The notes under the pieces were generated by a model. It ran no database searches. It was given only the letters and a program-made list of their open reading frames with translations, and was not told the DNA's origin. From Thermodesulfovibrio aggregans (GTDB taxonomy: Bacteria > Nitrospirota > Thermodesulfovibrionia > Thermodesulfovibrionales > Thermodesulfovibrionaceae): a stretch of DNA of 64,000 bases. The DNA is taken from contig NZ_BCNO01000002.1 in assembly GCF_001514535.1 (NCBI RefSeq), positions 339,721 to 403,720 on the forward strand. The letters are read 5' to 3'. The number at the start of each line of letters is the position of its first letter. Position 1 is the stretch's first letter. A program made the position numbers and the translations under genes. Positions 35,016-43,737 of the stretch are shown piece by piece.

Positions 35016-35672
35016 TCAGTGCATCTTAATTTTTTCATACCATATTGAATGTCTGTGTTTAACGTAGTCTTCATCTATCCATCCTGTAAACATGCTTTTA
35101 AGAAGGGGCCAGTTTGATTTGAACAGGACAACTGTTCCAACATGAATAATTAAGGCAATCATAAACAAAAATCCAGTAAGAGTATGAATCAGCGTATTAA
35201 TTGATTCTATCTCAGGTGAGAGAATTAGCCATTCAAGATTTTTAAGAACTTTTATAATGCCTGTTACTGTTAAAATTAAAATTACTAATCCGATGCCAAC
35301 ATAGGCAATTCTTTGTTCTGGTAAATACTTGTCTGACGGAGGTTCTTTGCCAATTCCTATCATTGCTGCAAGTACTTTGATACTTTGAGATAAATCACCT
35401 TTTTTAGGTAAGAGAGCAAAATCTTTTCTTAAGCCATGATAGAAAATGTGAAAAACTACAGCAGCAACAAAAACAGCAGAGGCAACATAATGAACTGTGG
35501 TGACATAGTAAAAGTCAGCGGTCCATGCAAATCCGGGAATTTCAGTTATGTAATATCTTTTATAAAGAGGAAGACATCCAAGTCCTGTAAATAGTAAGAC
35601 TATTCCAGATAAAGCTATGCTCCAGTGTTCAATGAGTTCAATAATACTGTGTCTTTTTATTTTATTTTTCAT
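35016..35672 (-). CDS. Membrane cytochrome b subunit (FdnI-like, b561 family)
   Basis: The 218-residue protein has four transmembrane segments and histidines placed as in formate-dehydrogenase gamma subunits: LIEHWSIALSG in helix 1, VHYVASAVFVAAVVFHIFYHG in helix 2 region and TLIHTLTGFLFMIALIIHVG in helix 4. These should ligate two b hemes and pass electrons to or from the quinone pool. It overlaps the upstream Fe-S gene by 11 nt. No catalytic molybdoenzyme gene is adjacent. Confidence 0.87.
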   Translation of the reverse strand: MKNKIKRHSIIELIEHWSIALSGIVLLFTGLGCLPLYKRYYITEIPGFAWTADFYYVTTVHYVASAVFVAAVVFHIFYHGLRKDFALLPKKGDLSQSIKVLAAMIGIGKEPPSDKYLPEQRIAYVGIGLVILILTVTGIIKVLKNLEWLILSPEIESINTLIHTLTGFLFMIALIIHVGTVVLFKSNWPLLKSMFTGWIDEDYVKHRHSIWYEKIKMH

Positions 35673-36636
35673 CAGTCTCCTCCTTATTTGATTTTTTAGA
35701 AAAAATCGCTCCTATTACAGCACCAGCCATTGAGAGAAATCCTGAAACGAGAACCAGTTTTCCAATTGGATTAAATTTCGATTCTATTTTGTTTTCCACA
35801 TTTACAGGCATTTGAAATCTCTCTTTATTCTGCTTTAATGCACTATCTATTTTTTCAAATGGGACTTTTGAAAGATAAAGAGTTGAAGTTCCTCCATTTT
35901 GGTTGTCTCCATAAATGTAAAGTCCTTCTTCTTTAGCTCTCCTGTAAGCAAGTTCATAAATAGTTTTTCTATCACCAAAGGTAAAAACTGCATGATTCCC
36001 TAATCTTTCTCTACAGGCAATAACACAGGCAGGCTCCTGTCCCTGTTTAATTCTATCTTTACATAAATCACATTTATACATTACACCACCACCTGCATAC
36101 TTGGGAAGAATTTTTAGATATATACCAACTCCAGCCTGCCTTTGAGGAATGTGCCAGGGGCATACATCTCTACATTTTGCACCACCAAAGCAAATTTTAT
36201 CGTTGATAACAGAGTTGCCTTCCGGTTGCTTTGTAAGTGCTCCAAATGGACATTCTCTAACACATGGTGGATTATCACAATGCATACATCTTCTTGGAAT
36301 AAAAATTTCCTGACCATCAATGTCTACTTTCTGAACAAAAATCCAGTTATAGGGTGTTAAAGTATCAATTTTGTCTCTTTTTTCAGACCAGTCTTCATAG
36401 GTCTTTCTTGGCCAGTAAGGCTGAATGGGTTTTTGAGGCTGGGGAAATCTATCTTTGTTATAATCTCTGCAGGCTTTTACACATCTTGGAATGGGCTCAT
36501 CTTTGCAGCCATCACATTTTGTAAGGTCAATCAAAGTTGCATATTTACCCTCTCGAGCCTCTACTTCATTCCCTAAAATTAAGGAGCCACAGACTGCTCC
36601 TGATAAGGCTAAAAAGCCTCTCCTTGATATGTTCAT
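35662..36636 (-). CDS. Tat-exported 4Fe-4S ferredoxin subunit (FdnH-like)
   Basis: The 324-residue protein begins with a twin-arginine signal (ISRRGFLALSGAV). Cysteine groups for several 4Fe-4S clusters follow: TKCDGCKDEPIPRCVKAC, RRCMHCDNPPCVRECPFGAL, KICFGGAKCRDVCPW and YKCDLCKDRIKQGQEPACVIAC. A single C-terminal transmembrane helix (LVLVSGFLSMAGAVIGAIF) anchors it, as in formate dehydrogenase beta subunits. It should relay electrons between an unidentified periplasmic catalytic subunit and the cytochrome b encoded next. Confidence 0.9.
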   Translation of the reverse strand: MNISRRGFLALSGAVCGSLILGNEVEAREGKYATLIDLTKCDGCKDEPIPRCVKACRDYNKDRFPQPQKPIQPYWPRKTYEDWSEKRDKIDTLTPYNWIFVQKVDIDGQEIFIPRRCMHCDNPPCVRECPFGALTKQPEGNSVINDKICFGGAKCRDVCPWHIPQRQAGVGIYLKILPKYAGGGVMYKCDLCKDRIKQGQEPACVIACRERLGNHAVFTFGDRKTIYELAYRRAKEEGLYIYGDNQNGGTSTLYLSKVPFEKIDSALKQNKERFQMPVNVENKIESKFNPIGKLVLVSGFLSMAGAVIGAIFSKKSNKEETDEK

Positions 36637-36675
36637 CTTTAACCTCCTACGGCAACCTGCCGATTATCTTATTTT

Positions 36676-36858
36676 TCAACCACCTGCATAATTAAGAGAA
36701 TTACATGACAGAGTGTTACTCATAAATTGAGAAATCAATCTCTCAGTATTAGTACTTCCACAGCTTAGACATTTCTCCCTTTCATCTCTTTTGTTAACAG
36801 GTTTTAATACTTGAAAAGTTCTATTACAGGCTTTACACTTATACTCATAAATAGGCAC
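36676..36858 (-). CDS. FmdB-type zinc ribbon protein
   Basis: The 60-residue protein starts MPIYEYKCKACNRTF and has a second pair KCLSCGST, the CxxC...CxxC zinc ribbon of the FmdB/CxxC_CXXC_SSSS family. The family is often next to formamidase or redox genes and its role is undefined. It lies 13 nt downstream of the CsoR-family gene and 39 nt upstream of the Fe-S subunit, in one operon. Confidence 0.88.
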   Translation of the reverse strand: MPIYEYKCKACNRTFQVLKPVNKRDEREKCLSCGSTNTERLISQFMSNTLSCNSLNYAGG

Positions 36859-36871
36859 AGCCTACACCTCC

Positions 36872-37135
36872 TTACATAGAAGAAATATAGGTTTTTATAA
36901 CCTTTTCAATTTCCTTTTCAATATTTTCAACTGAGTCTGCTTTACGAGTTAAACAATCATTGAGATAATACATAACAATAAAAAATCCAGCACTTTTCAG
37001 AGCTCCATTAATTGAAGCAAACTGAGTTATGATTTCTTCACAGGCTCTTCCACTTTCTATCATCCTTTGCAGTCCTCTAATCTGTCCTTCAATTCTTCTG
37101 AATCTCTGAATAAGTTTAGTTTTATCTTTTTCCAT
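36872..37135 (-). CDS. CsoR-family repressor, CstR-like (persulfide-sensing type)
   Basis: The 87-residue all-helical protein matches the CsoR/RcnR/FrmR/CstR family (RFRRIEGQIRGLQRMIE). Cys32 (GRACEEI) and Cys61 (LNDCL) are 29 residues apart, matching the two Cys positions of the family. The position four residues before Cys61, where copper-sensing CsoR has His, is Tyr57. A Cys pair without that His is the CstR arrangement, which senses sulfane sulfur. It is the first gene of an operon with fmdB-like, Fe-S and cytochrome b genes and probably represses it from the G-tract site upstream. Confidence 0.85.
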   Translation of the reverse strand: MEKDKTKLIQRFRRIEGQIRGLQRMIESGRACEEIITQFASINGALKSAGFFIVMYYLNDCLTRKADSVENIEKEIEKVIKTYISSM

Positions 37136-37141
37136 TATACC

Positions 37142-37196
37142 TAACCCCCCTATTATTTTATTTTTATAATAGAATAAAGAATGTATATTATGTCAA
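37142..37196 (-). promoter_or_regulatory. Promoter and CsoR-family G-tract operator
   Basis: The minus strand has TTGACA (37191-37196) and TATTAT (37166-37171), 19 nt apart. Downstream, 37142-37155 reads TAATAGGGGGGTTA, an A/T-flanked G6 tract resembling the operator style of RcnR/CsoR-type repressors. The G-tract sits about 10 nt before the ATG at 37135 and could also act as ribosome binding site, so repressor and ribosome may compete for the same bases at DNA and RNA level. Confidence 0.55.
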
Positions 37197-37254
37197 GTGC
37201 AAGGTATATTTTGTCTTGCCTATAAAAATTTTTTATGTTAAAATTAACTTGTTT

Positions 37255-38163
37255 ATGGAAGACCATAAGTTAAAAGTATTCTGCACAGTAGCTGAAACAA
37301 AGAGTTTTTCAAAAACTTCCGAAATTATTCATCTTACACAACCTGCTGTCAGTCTTCAGATTCAGGCATTGGAAGAGCTGTATGAAACAAAACTATTCGA
37401 TCGTTCTTCTGGAAGTATAACACTTACTCCAGCAGGTGAGATACTTTATAAATATGCAAAGCAGATTCTAACACTTTATGCTGAAGCTGCAAAGGAGATT
37501 AGCAGAATAACAGGTTTGATAAAGGGATGTGTAAAAATAGGAGCAGGCACCACTGTAGGTAACTACATTTTACCTGCAGTAGCTGTTGATTTCAAAAAAA
37601 GGCATCCAAAAATTAGAGTTAGTGTATCAATAGGGAATGCAAAAAAAATTTTAGAAATGCTTAGTTCAAGCATGATAGACTTTGGAATAATTTCTGAAAT
37701 GCCTGGTAAAAGTAAATTTGTTGTTGAGCCAATAATATCTGATGAATTATGTGTAATCTGCTCTTCAGAGCATCCTCTAAGTAACCAGAAATCAGTTTCA
37801 ATATATGATGTGGTGAAAGAGCCTTTTGTAATAAGAGAGGAAGGATCAAGCACCAGGGTTATAATTGAGAAGTTTTTAGCAGAACATGGACTAAGTATTT
37901 CTGATTTGCATATATCGCTCATTCTTGGAAGCACAGGTTGTATTAAAGAGGCAGTAGAACGAGGGATCGGGTTATCAATAGTATCAAAATGGGCTATTCG
38001 TAAAGAATTATCCTGTGGCAATCTTAGAGTTCTCAAACTAAAAGAGGGAAGAATAACAAGAGATTTTTACATTGTTTTACCTAAAAATACAATTCTTTCT
38101 CCAGCTGTTGAGGAATTTATTACATATCTTAAAAACTATCCATATTCAGATTTAATTTTATAA
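37255..38163 (+). CDS. LysR-family transcriptional regulator (CysL/CysB-like)
   Basis: I start at ATG 37255 (302 residues; the 13-codon upstream extension has no family match). The helix-turn-helix reads VFCTVAETKSFSKTSEIIHL, TQPAVSLQIQALEELYETKLF. The effector domain has GCVKIGAGTTVGNYILPAV and GIGLSIVSKWAIRKEL. The sequence style resembles the CysL group. It is divergent from the CstR-like operon across a 119-nt gap and could coregulate it; the inducer is unknown. Its 3' end overlaps pyk by 6 nt. Confidence 0.88.
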   Translation: MEDHKLKVFCTVAETKSFSKTSEIIHLTQPAVSLQIQALEELYETKLFDRSSGSITLTPAGEILYKYAKQILTLYAEAAKEISRITGLIKGCVKIGAGTTVGNYILPAVAVDFKKRHPKIRVSVSIGNAKKILEMLSSSMIDFGIISEMPGKSKFVVEPIISDELCVICSSEHPLSNQKSVSIYDVVKEPFVIREEGSSTRVIIEKFLAEHGLSISDLHISLILGSTGCIKEAVERGIGLSIVSKWAIRKELSCGNLRVLKLKEGRITRDFYIVLPKNTILSPAVEEFITYLKNYPYSDLIL

Positions 38164-39576
38164 AGGATCCCCTACTTTATGGAGTCTCACTACATTTCTA
38201 TTGCCTAAGAAAGGTGAGCTTGCTACAAATACAACTGCATCCCCCTCTTTAACAAGGTTTAATTTTTTTAGTTCTCTTTCAGTTTTATTTAAAAATAAAT
38301 TGTCTATCATATCAATTTTTTGAGGTATGTGTTTTGGAATAATACCCCACACAAGAGAAAGTCTCTTCCATACTTTTTCATCTGGTGTAAATGCAATCAC
38401 AGGCATTGATGGTCTTAGTTTGGAGATAAGAAGCGCTGAAAATCCTGAATGGGTGAATACTACTATAGCCTTTGCTTCAATATCCTGGGCTACCTTAACC
38501 GCTCCCGATGCGATTGCTTCAGGAAAATATTTACTGACTTTAAAAGCACTAATAATTTTGTCTGAAAGATTTTTTTCAGTAAAAGTTATAATTGAACTCA
38601 TTGTTTTCACTGCCTGCACAGGATAGCGTCCAGTGGCTGTTTCTGCAGAAAGCATAAGTGCATCTGTTCCATCAATTACAGCATTTGCAACATCACTCGC
38701 TTCAGCTCTCGTTGGTCTTGAGTGTTCAGTCATTGACTCTAGCATCTGGGTTGCTGTTATAACAATTTTTTTTCTTTGATTTGCTATATCTATGAGCATC
38801 TTTTGATAAAATGGAACTTCTTCTGGAGGCAATTCAACTCCAAGGTCTCCTCTTGCTACCATTATTCCATCGGTGACATCAAGAATTTCATATATGTTTT
38901 CAAGTGCTTCTTTCTTTTCTATTTTTGCAATCAATGGTGGTAGATTAATATTTTGAGTCTTTGCCCATTTTTTAATTAATTCAATGTCCTGAGCACTCCT
39001 TACGAAAGATACCGCAACATAGTCAATATCAAGTTTTATTGCAAAGGCAAGGTCAGATTTATCTTTTTCAGTAAGTGAACTTATTGAAGTTCTTGTAAAT
39101 GGAAGATTGACTCCTTTTCTTGATTTTAGAATTCCTCCTTCTATGACTTTACCAATTAGTTTATCTTTATGTTTTTCAATTATCTTAATTTTCAGAAGTC
39201 CATCATCTATTAAAATATCTTCACCAGGTTTAATGTCTTCAAGTAAAAGTGGATAGGAGATGAAAATTTTATTATTATTTGAAAGTTCACTGCCAGGATA
39301 AATCTCTATTGTTTGCTTTTCTTTAAGTTCTACCTCGTCATTTTCAACATCACTTATTCTAATTTTGATCCCTTGCAGATCCCCTATGATTGCTACTGCT
39401 TTATTTAATTTACCTGCTTCTTCACGAATTATTTTTACAATATTTTCAAACCATTCATAATTTCCATGGGAAAAATTAAGCCTTGCCACATCCATTCCAT
39501 TTTCTATCATCTGATGAATTATTTTTCTCTGCTCAGATGAAGGTCCTATTGTGCAGACAATTTTAGTTTTTCTCAT
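38158..39576 (-). CDS. pyk: Pyruvate kinase
   Basis: The start at ATG 39576 lies 4 nt after the nadB stop and gives 472 residues. Signatures: MRKTKIVCTIGPSS, NGMDVARLNFSHG, the catalytic lysine block LIAKIEKKEALENI, GIMVARGDLGVELP and MLSAETATGRYPV. The C-terminal allosteric domain is present. It converts phosphoenolpyruvate and ADP to pyruvate and ATP. It is the last gene of the long operon that begins with ygfA. Confidence 0.96.
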   Translation of the reverse strand: MRKTKIVCTIGPSSEQRKIIHQMIENGMDVARLNFSHGNYEWFENIVKIIREEAGKLNKAVAIIGDLQGIKIRISDVENDEVELKEKQTIEIYPGSELSNNNKIFISYPLLLEDIKPGEDILIDDGLLKIKIIEKHKDKLIGKVIEGGILKSRKGVNLPFTRTSISSLTEKDKSDLAFAIKLDIDYVAVSFVRSAQDIELIKKWAKTQNINLPPLIAKIEKKEALENIYEILDVTDGIMVARGDLGVELPPEEVPFYQKMLIDIANQRKKIVITATQMLESMTEHSRPTRAEASDVANAVIDGTDALMLSAETATGRYPVQAVKTMSSIITFTEKNLSDKIISAFKVSKYFPEAIASGAVKVAQDIEAKAIVVFTHSGFSALLISKLRPSMPVIAFTPDEKVWKRLSLVWGIIPKHIPQKIDMIDNLFLNKTERELKKLNLVKEGDAVVFVASSPFLGNRNVVRLHKVGDPL

Positions 39577-39580
39577 AAGA

Positions 39581-41155
39581 TTAAAATACCTCAATTGTTG
39601 TATCTTTTTTTCTAATTCTCAGATGTTTTTCCCATCCTGGAAGCTTTTCTTTATAATCAGTTCTGTAATGGGCACCAACACTGTTTTTTCTCTCTAAAGC
39701 TGCTTCTGTAATTATCAAGCCAACCATTACCATATTTTTGAGTTCTATAGCATAGGGATCAATAAAAAATCTTCCAGCAAGTTTTTCATAAAATGGAATA
39801 ATTTTAGCTTTTGCTACACCGAGGGACTCACCACATCTTATTACACCTACCTTTTCCCACATTGTTTGTCTTAGTTCTTCTCTCATTTTGTTTATTTCTG
39901 CTCTATTGATGCCCTGTTTATCTATATGAATCTCAAAGATAGAAGAGCTGAATTTATCCTGTGAACCCTCAACGTATTGTATTGCTCCGCATGCAGCACG
40001 GTATCCATAAACAAGTCCTTCAAGAAGACTATTGCTTGCAAGCCTGTTAGCTCCATGAACTCCTGTGCATGCTACTTCACCTGCTGCGAATAATCCTTCA
40101 ATATTTGTTCTGCCCAGGGTATCTGTTTCAACTCCTCCCATTATAAAGTGGGCTGCTGGAGAAACAGGAATCCAATGTTTTGTTATGTCAAAATTGAATC
40201 TAAGGCAGGTGGAATATATTGTAGGAAATCGTTTTTTAATAAATTCTGCATCAAGATGAGTCATATCAAGATATACATGGGTTGCCTTTGTTCTTACCAT
40301 TTCAGATATTATAGACCTTGAAACAACATCTCTTGGTGCAAGCTCTCCAAGGGGATGATAATTTTTCATAAATTCTTCTCCGTGAATATTTCTCAAACGA
40401 GCACCTTCTCCCCGCATAGCCTCACTTAAAAGAAAGGCAGGAACCTCCTGAGCATAAAGTGCTGTAGGATGAAACTGAACAAATTCCATATCTTTTAAAT
40501 AAGCACCTGCACGAAATGCCATTGCCATCCCGTCACCGGTACAAACTTTCGGATTGGTTGTTCTTGAATAAACCTGACCTGCACCACCTGTGGCGAGCAC
40601 AGTTGCCTTAGAAAAACATTTTATGATTTTATCCCCTTTAAGAAGTAGTGCTCCTATGCATTTTCCTTCTTCAATAATTAAATCAACTGCCATTGTAAAG
40701 GAAGCTTTAATGACTCTGTCTAAAGTGGAAACTTTATTTATCAAAACTCTCTCTATTTCTCTTCCTGTAGAGTCTCCATGGGCATGAAGAATTCTTTTTC
40801 TTGAATGAGCAGCTTCCAGAGTAAAAGCTAGACGGGAGCCTTCTTTGTCAAATTCAGCTCCCCAATTAATAAGTTCTATAATTCTTTCTGGTCCTTCACT
40901 TACAAGTACTCTAACTGCTTCTTCATTGCATAATCCATCACCAGCTTTGATTGTATCCTCAAAATGAATCCCTATCTCGTCCTCATCGCTTAAAGCAACT
41001 GCCACGCCACCCTGAGCATATTCAGTTGAGCTTTCTGTAGGTAAATCCTTTGTTGCTACAATTACATTTCCTTTTTTCCCAAGTTCAATTGCTGCTCTCA
41101 AGCCAGCAACTCCACTTCCAATAATCAAATAATCTGTGTATATGGTTTCAGACAT
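39581..41155 (-). CDS. nadB: L-aspartate oxidase
   Basis: The 524-residue flavoprotein starts at ATG 41155, shortly after the pilB stop (an in-frame alternative at 41167 overlaps pilB). It has the FAD motif YLIIGSGVAGLRAAIELG, TEYAQGGVAVAL, HSRKRILHAHGDSTG, RTTNPKVCTGDGMAMAFRAG and the substrate His/Arg region APRDVVSRSI, PAAHFIMGGV and GANRLASNSLLEGLVYG. It oxidises L-aspartate to iminoaspartate for NadA. In an anaerobe, fumarate is a likely electron acceptor. Confidence 0.96.
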   Translation of the reverse strand: MSETIYTDYLIIGSGVAGLRAAIELGKKGNVIVATKDLPTESSTEYAQGGVAVALSDEDEIGIHFEDTIKAGDGLCNEEAVRVLVSEGPERIIELINWGAEFDKEGSRLAFTLEAAHSRKRILHAHGDSTGREIERVLINKVSTLDRVIKASFTMAVDLIIEEGKCIGALLLKGDKIIKCFSKATVLATGGAGQVYSRTTNPKVCTGDGMAMAFRAGAYLKDMEFVQFHPTALYAQEVPAFLLSEAMRGEGARLRNIHGEEFMKNYHPLGELAPRDVVSRSIISEMVRTKATHVYLDMTHLDAEFIKKRFPTIYSTCLRFNFDITKHWIPVSPAAHFIMGGVETDTLGRTNIEGLFAAGEVACTGVHGANRLASNSLLEGLVYGYRAACGAIQYVEGSQDKFSSSIFEIHIDKQGINRAEINKMREELRQTMWEKVGVIRCGESLGVAKAKIIPFYEKLAGRFFIDPYAIELKNMVMVGLIITEAALERKNSVGAHYRTDYKEKLPGWEKHLRIRKKDTTIEVF

Positions 41156-41156
41156 A

Positions 41157-42851
41157 TTAGTCCTCAAAGGTTATTCGCATGACTTCATCAATAGAAGTAA
41201 TTCCCTGCATAACTTTATGGATTCCGCTCTGTCTTAAGGTTATCATACCGAGTTTTAATGCCTCTTTTTTTATCTCTGCTTCAGAAGCACCCGTTAGTAT
41301 GAGCTCTTTTATCTCATTTTTGATAGGCATTACCTCATAGAGGGCAACTCTTCCTGAATAACCTGTGTTATTACATTGATTGCAACCTTTAGGTCCATAA
41401 ATTTTAATCTGGTCAATTTTATCCTCTGGAAAGCCAGCTTTAATAAGATAATCTTTCGAATATGATTCTTCTTTTTTACAATGAGGACATAGTTTTCTTA
41501 CAAGTCTTTGAGCTACAATCAAAATTACAGATGAAGATATCAAAAATGGCTCTATTCCCATGTTTACAAGTCTTGTGATTGTACTTGGTGCATCGTTCGT
41601 ATGAAGTGTACTTAGGACTAGATGCCCTGTAAGGGCAGCTTTTACGGCAATCTCTGCAGTTTCAAAATCTCTAATCTCACCAACCATTATTATGTCAGGG
41701 TCCTGTCTGAGAAATGCTCTGAGTGCAGAAGCAAAGGTAAGCCCAATTTCTTCTTTTACCTGAACCTGATTTATTCCCGGGAAACTGTACTCCACAGGAT
41801 CTTCAACGGTCATGATGTTAACTTCTGGTTTGTTTAGTTTTAGCAAAGCAGAGTATAGAGTTGTTGTTTTTCCCGAACCCGTAGGTCCTGTTACAAGAAT
41901 CATTCCATAAGGTTTATTTAGAGCTTCAAGAAAAAAGTCTAATGATCTTTTTTCAAAACCAAGGCGAGTTAAATCAAGCTGTAGTGACCCCTTTTCAAGA
42001 ATTCTTAAAACAATCTTTTCTCCATGAATGACTGGAAGAGTTGATACTCTGAAGTCAATATCTCTACCTGAGAATTTTAATCTAATTCTTCCATCCTGAG
42101 GGAGTCTTCTTTCCGAAATATCAAGGTGTGCCATTATCTTAAATCTTGTCGTTAGTGGACTTTTTATTTTAGGTGAAAGATTTGAAATATTATGAAGTAC
42201 CCCATCTATTCTGTATCTTACAAAAACGCCTTTTTCATGAGGTTCAATATGAATATCAGATGCTCTCTTTTTTAAGGCATTTATGATAATCTCATTGGCA
42301 AGATTTATTATTGGACCTTCTATTTTGACGACAGGTTCTTCCTTTGTCTCAATTTCTTCATCTTTAGTTGCCTCAGCAACAGCAATGTCTAATAAAGTTC
42401 CAAGGGTGTCTTCTTCTACTTCTGTATCGAACAGGCTATGAATCAGCTTTGTTAACTCAGAATTTTTTACAAGGTAGATTTGTATATTAAATCCGGATAA
42501 AATGGATTTTATATAATTCACATTAGCCACATCAGAGATTGCTACTTTAACAGTGTTTTCTGTTTTGCTGAAAGGAATAAATTTATACTTTACTATAAAT
42601 TCCTCTGGCGCTAATTTTAAGGCTTTTTTATCTATTAATTCTTCTGTCAGATTTATTACAGGATATTCATATATTTCGCTTAATGCAGAGTAAATTTCAT
42701 TTTCAGAGACATATCCTAACTTTATAAGAGCTTCACTAATCCTGATTTTTTCTAATTTTTGGACTCTTATGGCATTAAAAAGCTGTTCCTCAGTAATTAA
42801 ACCTTTCTTTACAAGATAGTCTCCTAAAGAGGTTGTACCAACGAGTCCCAT
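41157..42851 (-). CDS. pilB: Type IV pilus extension ATPase PilB (GspE family)
   Basis: The 564-residue protein has an N-terminal MshEN-like region (SLGDYLVKKGLITEEQL), then the secretion ATPase core: Walker A GPTGSGKTTTLY, Asp box MTVEDPVEYSFPGINQVQV, Walker B PDIIMVGEIRDFETAEIA and His box TGHLVLSTLHTNDAPS. A zinc tetracysteine motif follows (CPHC ... CNQC). It powers pilus extension from the cytoplasmic face. No pilC, pilT or pilMNOPQ lies nearby; it sits between metF and nadB. The minor pilins are at 28-30.6 kb. Confidence 0.93.
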   Translation of the reverse strand: MGLVGTTSLGDYLVKKGLITEEQLFNAIRVQKLEKIRISEALIKLGYVSENEIYSALSEIYEYPVINLTEELIDKKALKLAPEEFIVKYKFIPFSKTENTVKVAISDVANVNYIKSILSGFNIQIYLVKNSELTKLIHSLFDTEVEEDTLGTLLDIAVAEATKDEEIETKEEPVVKIEGPIINLANEIIINALKKRASDIHIEPHEKGVFVRYRIDGVLHNISNLSPKIKSPLTTRFKIMAHLDISERRLPQDGRIRLKFSGRDIDFRVSTLPVIHGEKIVLRILEKGSLQLDLTRLGFEKRSLDFFLEALNKPYGMILVTGPTGSGKTTTLYSALLKLNKPEVNIMTVEDPVEYSFPGINQVQVKEEIGLTFASALRAFLRQDPDIIMVGEIRDFETAEIAVKAALTGHLVLSTLHTNDAPSTITRLVNMGIEPFLISSSVILIVAQRLVRKLCPHCKKEESYSKDYLIKAGFPEDKIDQIKIYGPKGCNQCNNTGYSGRVALYEVMPIKNEIKELILTGASEAEIKKEALKLGMITLRQSGIHKVMQGITSIDEVMRITFED

Positions 42852-42853
42852 AT

Positions 42854-43735
42854 TTAAATTTTAATGTAATTTAGCAAATTTTTCACTTCTTCCACCTTTG
42901 AAAATGCCATTAGATGAATTCCATGGCAGATTTTTTTCTCCATAATATTTAAAATTAATTTTGCTGTAAAATCAATCCCAAACTTTTCTACATCTTCATC
43001 ATTGAATCCTTCGATTTTGTCTATCAGCCATTTTGGCACACTAACACCTGGCACTTTACTGTTAAGATAATGTAACATTTTTTTACTTCTTATAATAACA
43101 ACACCTGCAATTACCTTTGTATTAAACCTTTGTGCGTAATCCATAAATTTCTCAAGTTTTTCAATTTCAAATATCATCTGTGTTTGAAAAAACTCTGCAC
43201 CCATTTTAAGCTTTTGCTCAAATCTTTTTAGTTGAGGTATCAGTGGTTCTGCATTTGGATTTACCACGCCTCCATAAAAAAATTCAGTTTTTCCATTCAA
43301 TCTATTTCCATTTATGTCTAATCCATTGTTAAGATTATTTATCAATCTAATCAGTATTGAAGAGTCTATGTCATAAACAGGTTTTGCTTCTTTTTGGTCT
43401 CCCAAGATTGGATGGTCTCCTGTCATTAAGAGAAGATTTCTTATTCCTAAAGCATGAGCACCAAGAAGATCTGATTGAATACCAATTCTGTTACGGTCTC
43501 TGCAGGTCATTTGCAGCACAGGTTCAAAACCTAAATCTAAAGAAATTTTACAGGCGGCAAGAGAGCACATACGCATTTTGCCAGAAGGATTATCAGTAAA
43601 GTTTACGGCATCAACTAATGGTTTTAATTCCTTTAATTTATCTATCATCTGATTTATTTCAGGTCCCTTAGGAGGTGTAAGTTCTGCAGTAACTACAAAC
43701 TCTCCATTAACTAATTTCTTTTTGAGATTGCTCAA
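42854..43735 (-). CDS. metF: Methylenetetrahydrofolate reductase, MetF family
   Basis: The 293-residue protein has the MTHFR barrel: GEFVVTAELTPPKGPE, AVNFTDNPSGKMRMCSLA, PVLQMTCRDRNRIG, NLLLMTGDHP and a FFQTQMIFEIEKLE-type strand. It reduces methylenetetrahydrofolate to methyltetrahydrofolate. It follows metV by 2 nt, as in acetogen-type MetVF pairs where MetV is needed for activity, suggesting the methyl branch of the Wood-Ljungdahl pathway or methionine synthesis. Confidence 0.93.
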   Translation of the reverse strand: MSNLKKKLVNGEFVVTAELTPPKGPEINQMIDKLKELKPLVDAVNFTDNPSGKMRMCSLAACKISLDLGFEPVLQMTCRDRNRIGIQSDLLGAHALGIRNLLLMTGDHPILGDQKEAKPVYDIDSSILIRLINNLNNGLDINGNRLNGKTEFFYGGVVNPNAEPLIPQLKRFEQKLKMGAEFFQTQMIFEIEKLEKFMDYAQRFNTKVIAGVVIIRSKKMLHYLNSKVPGVSVPKWLIDKIEGFNDEDVEKFGIDFTAKLILNIMEKKICHGIHLMAFSKVEEVKNLLNYIKI

Positions 43736-43737
43736 TT

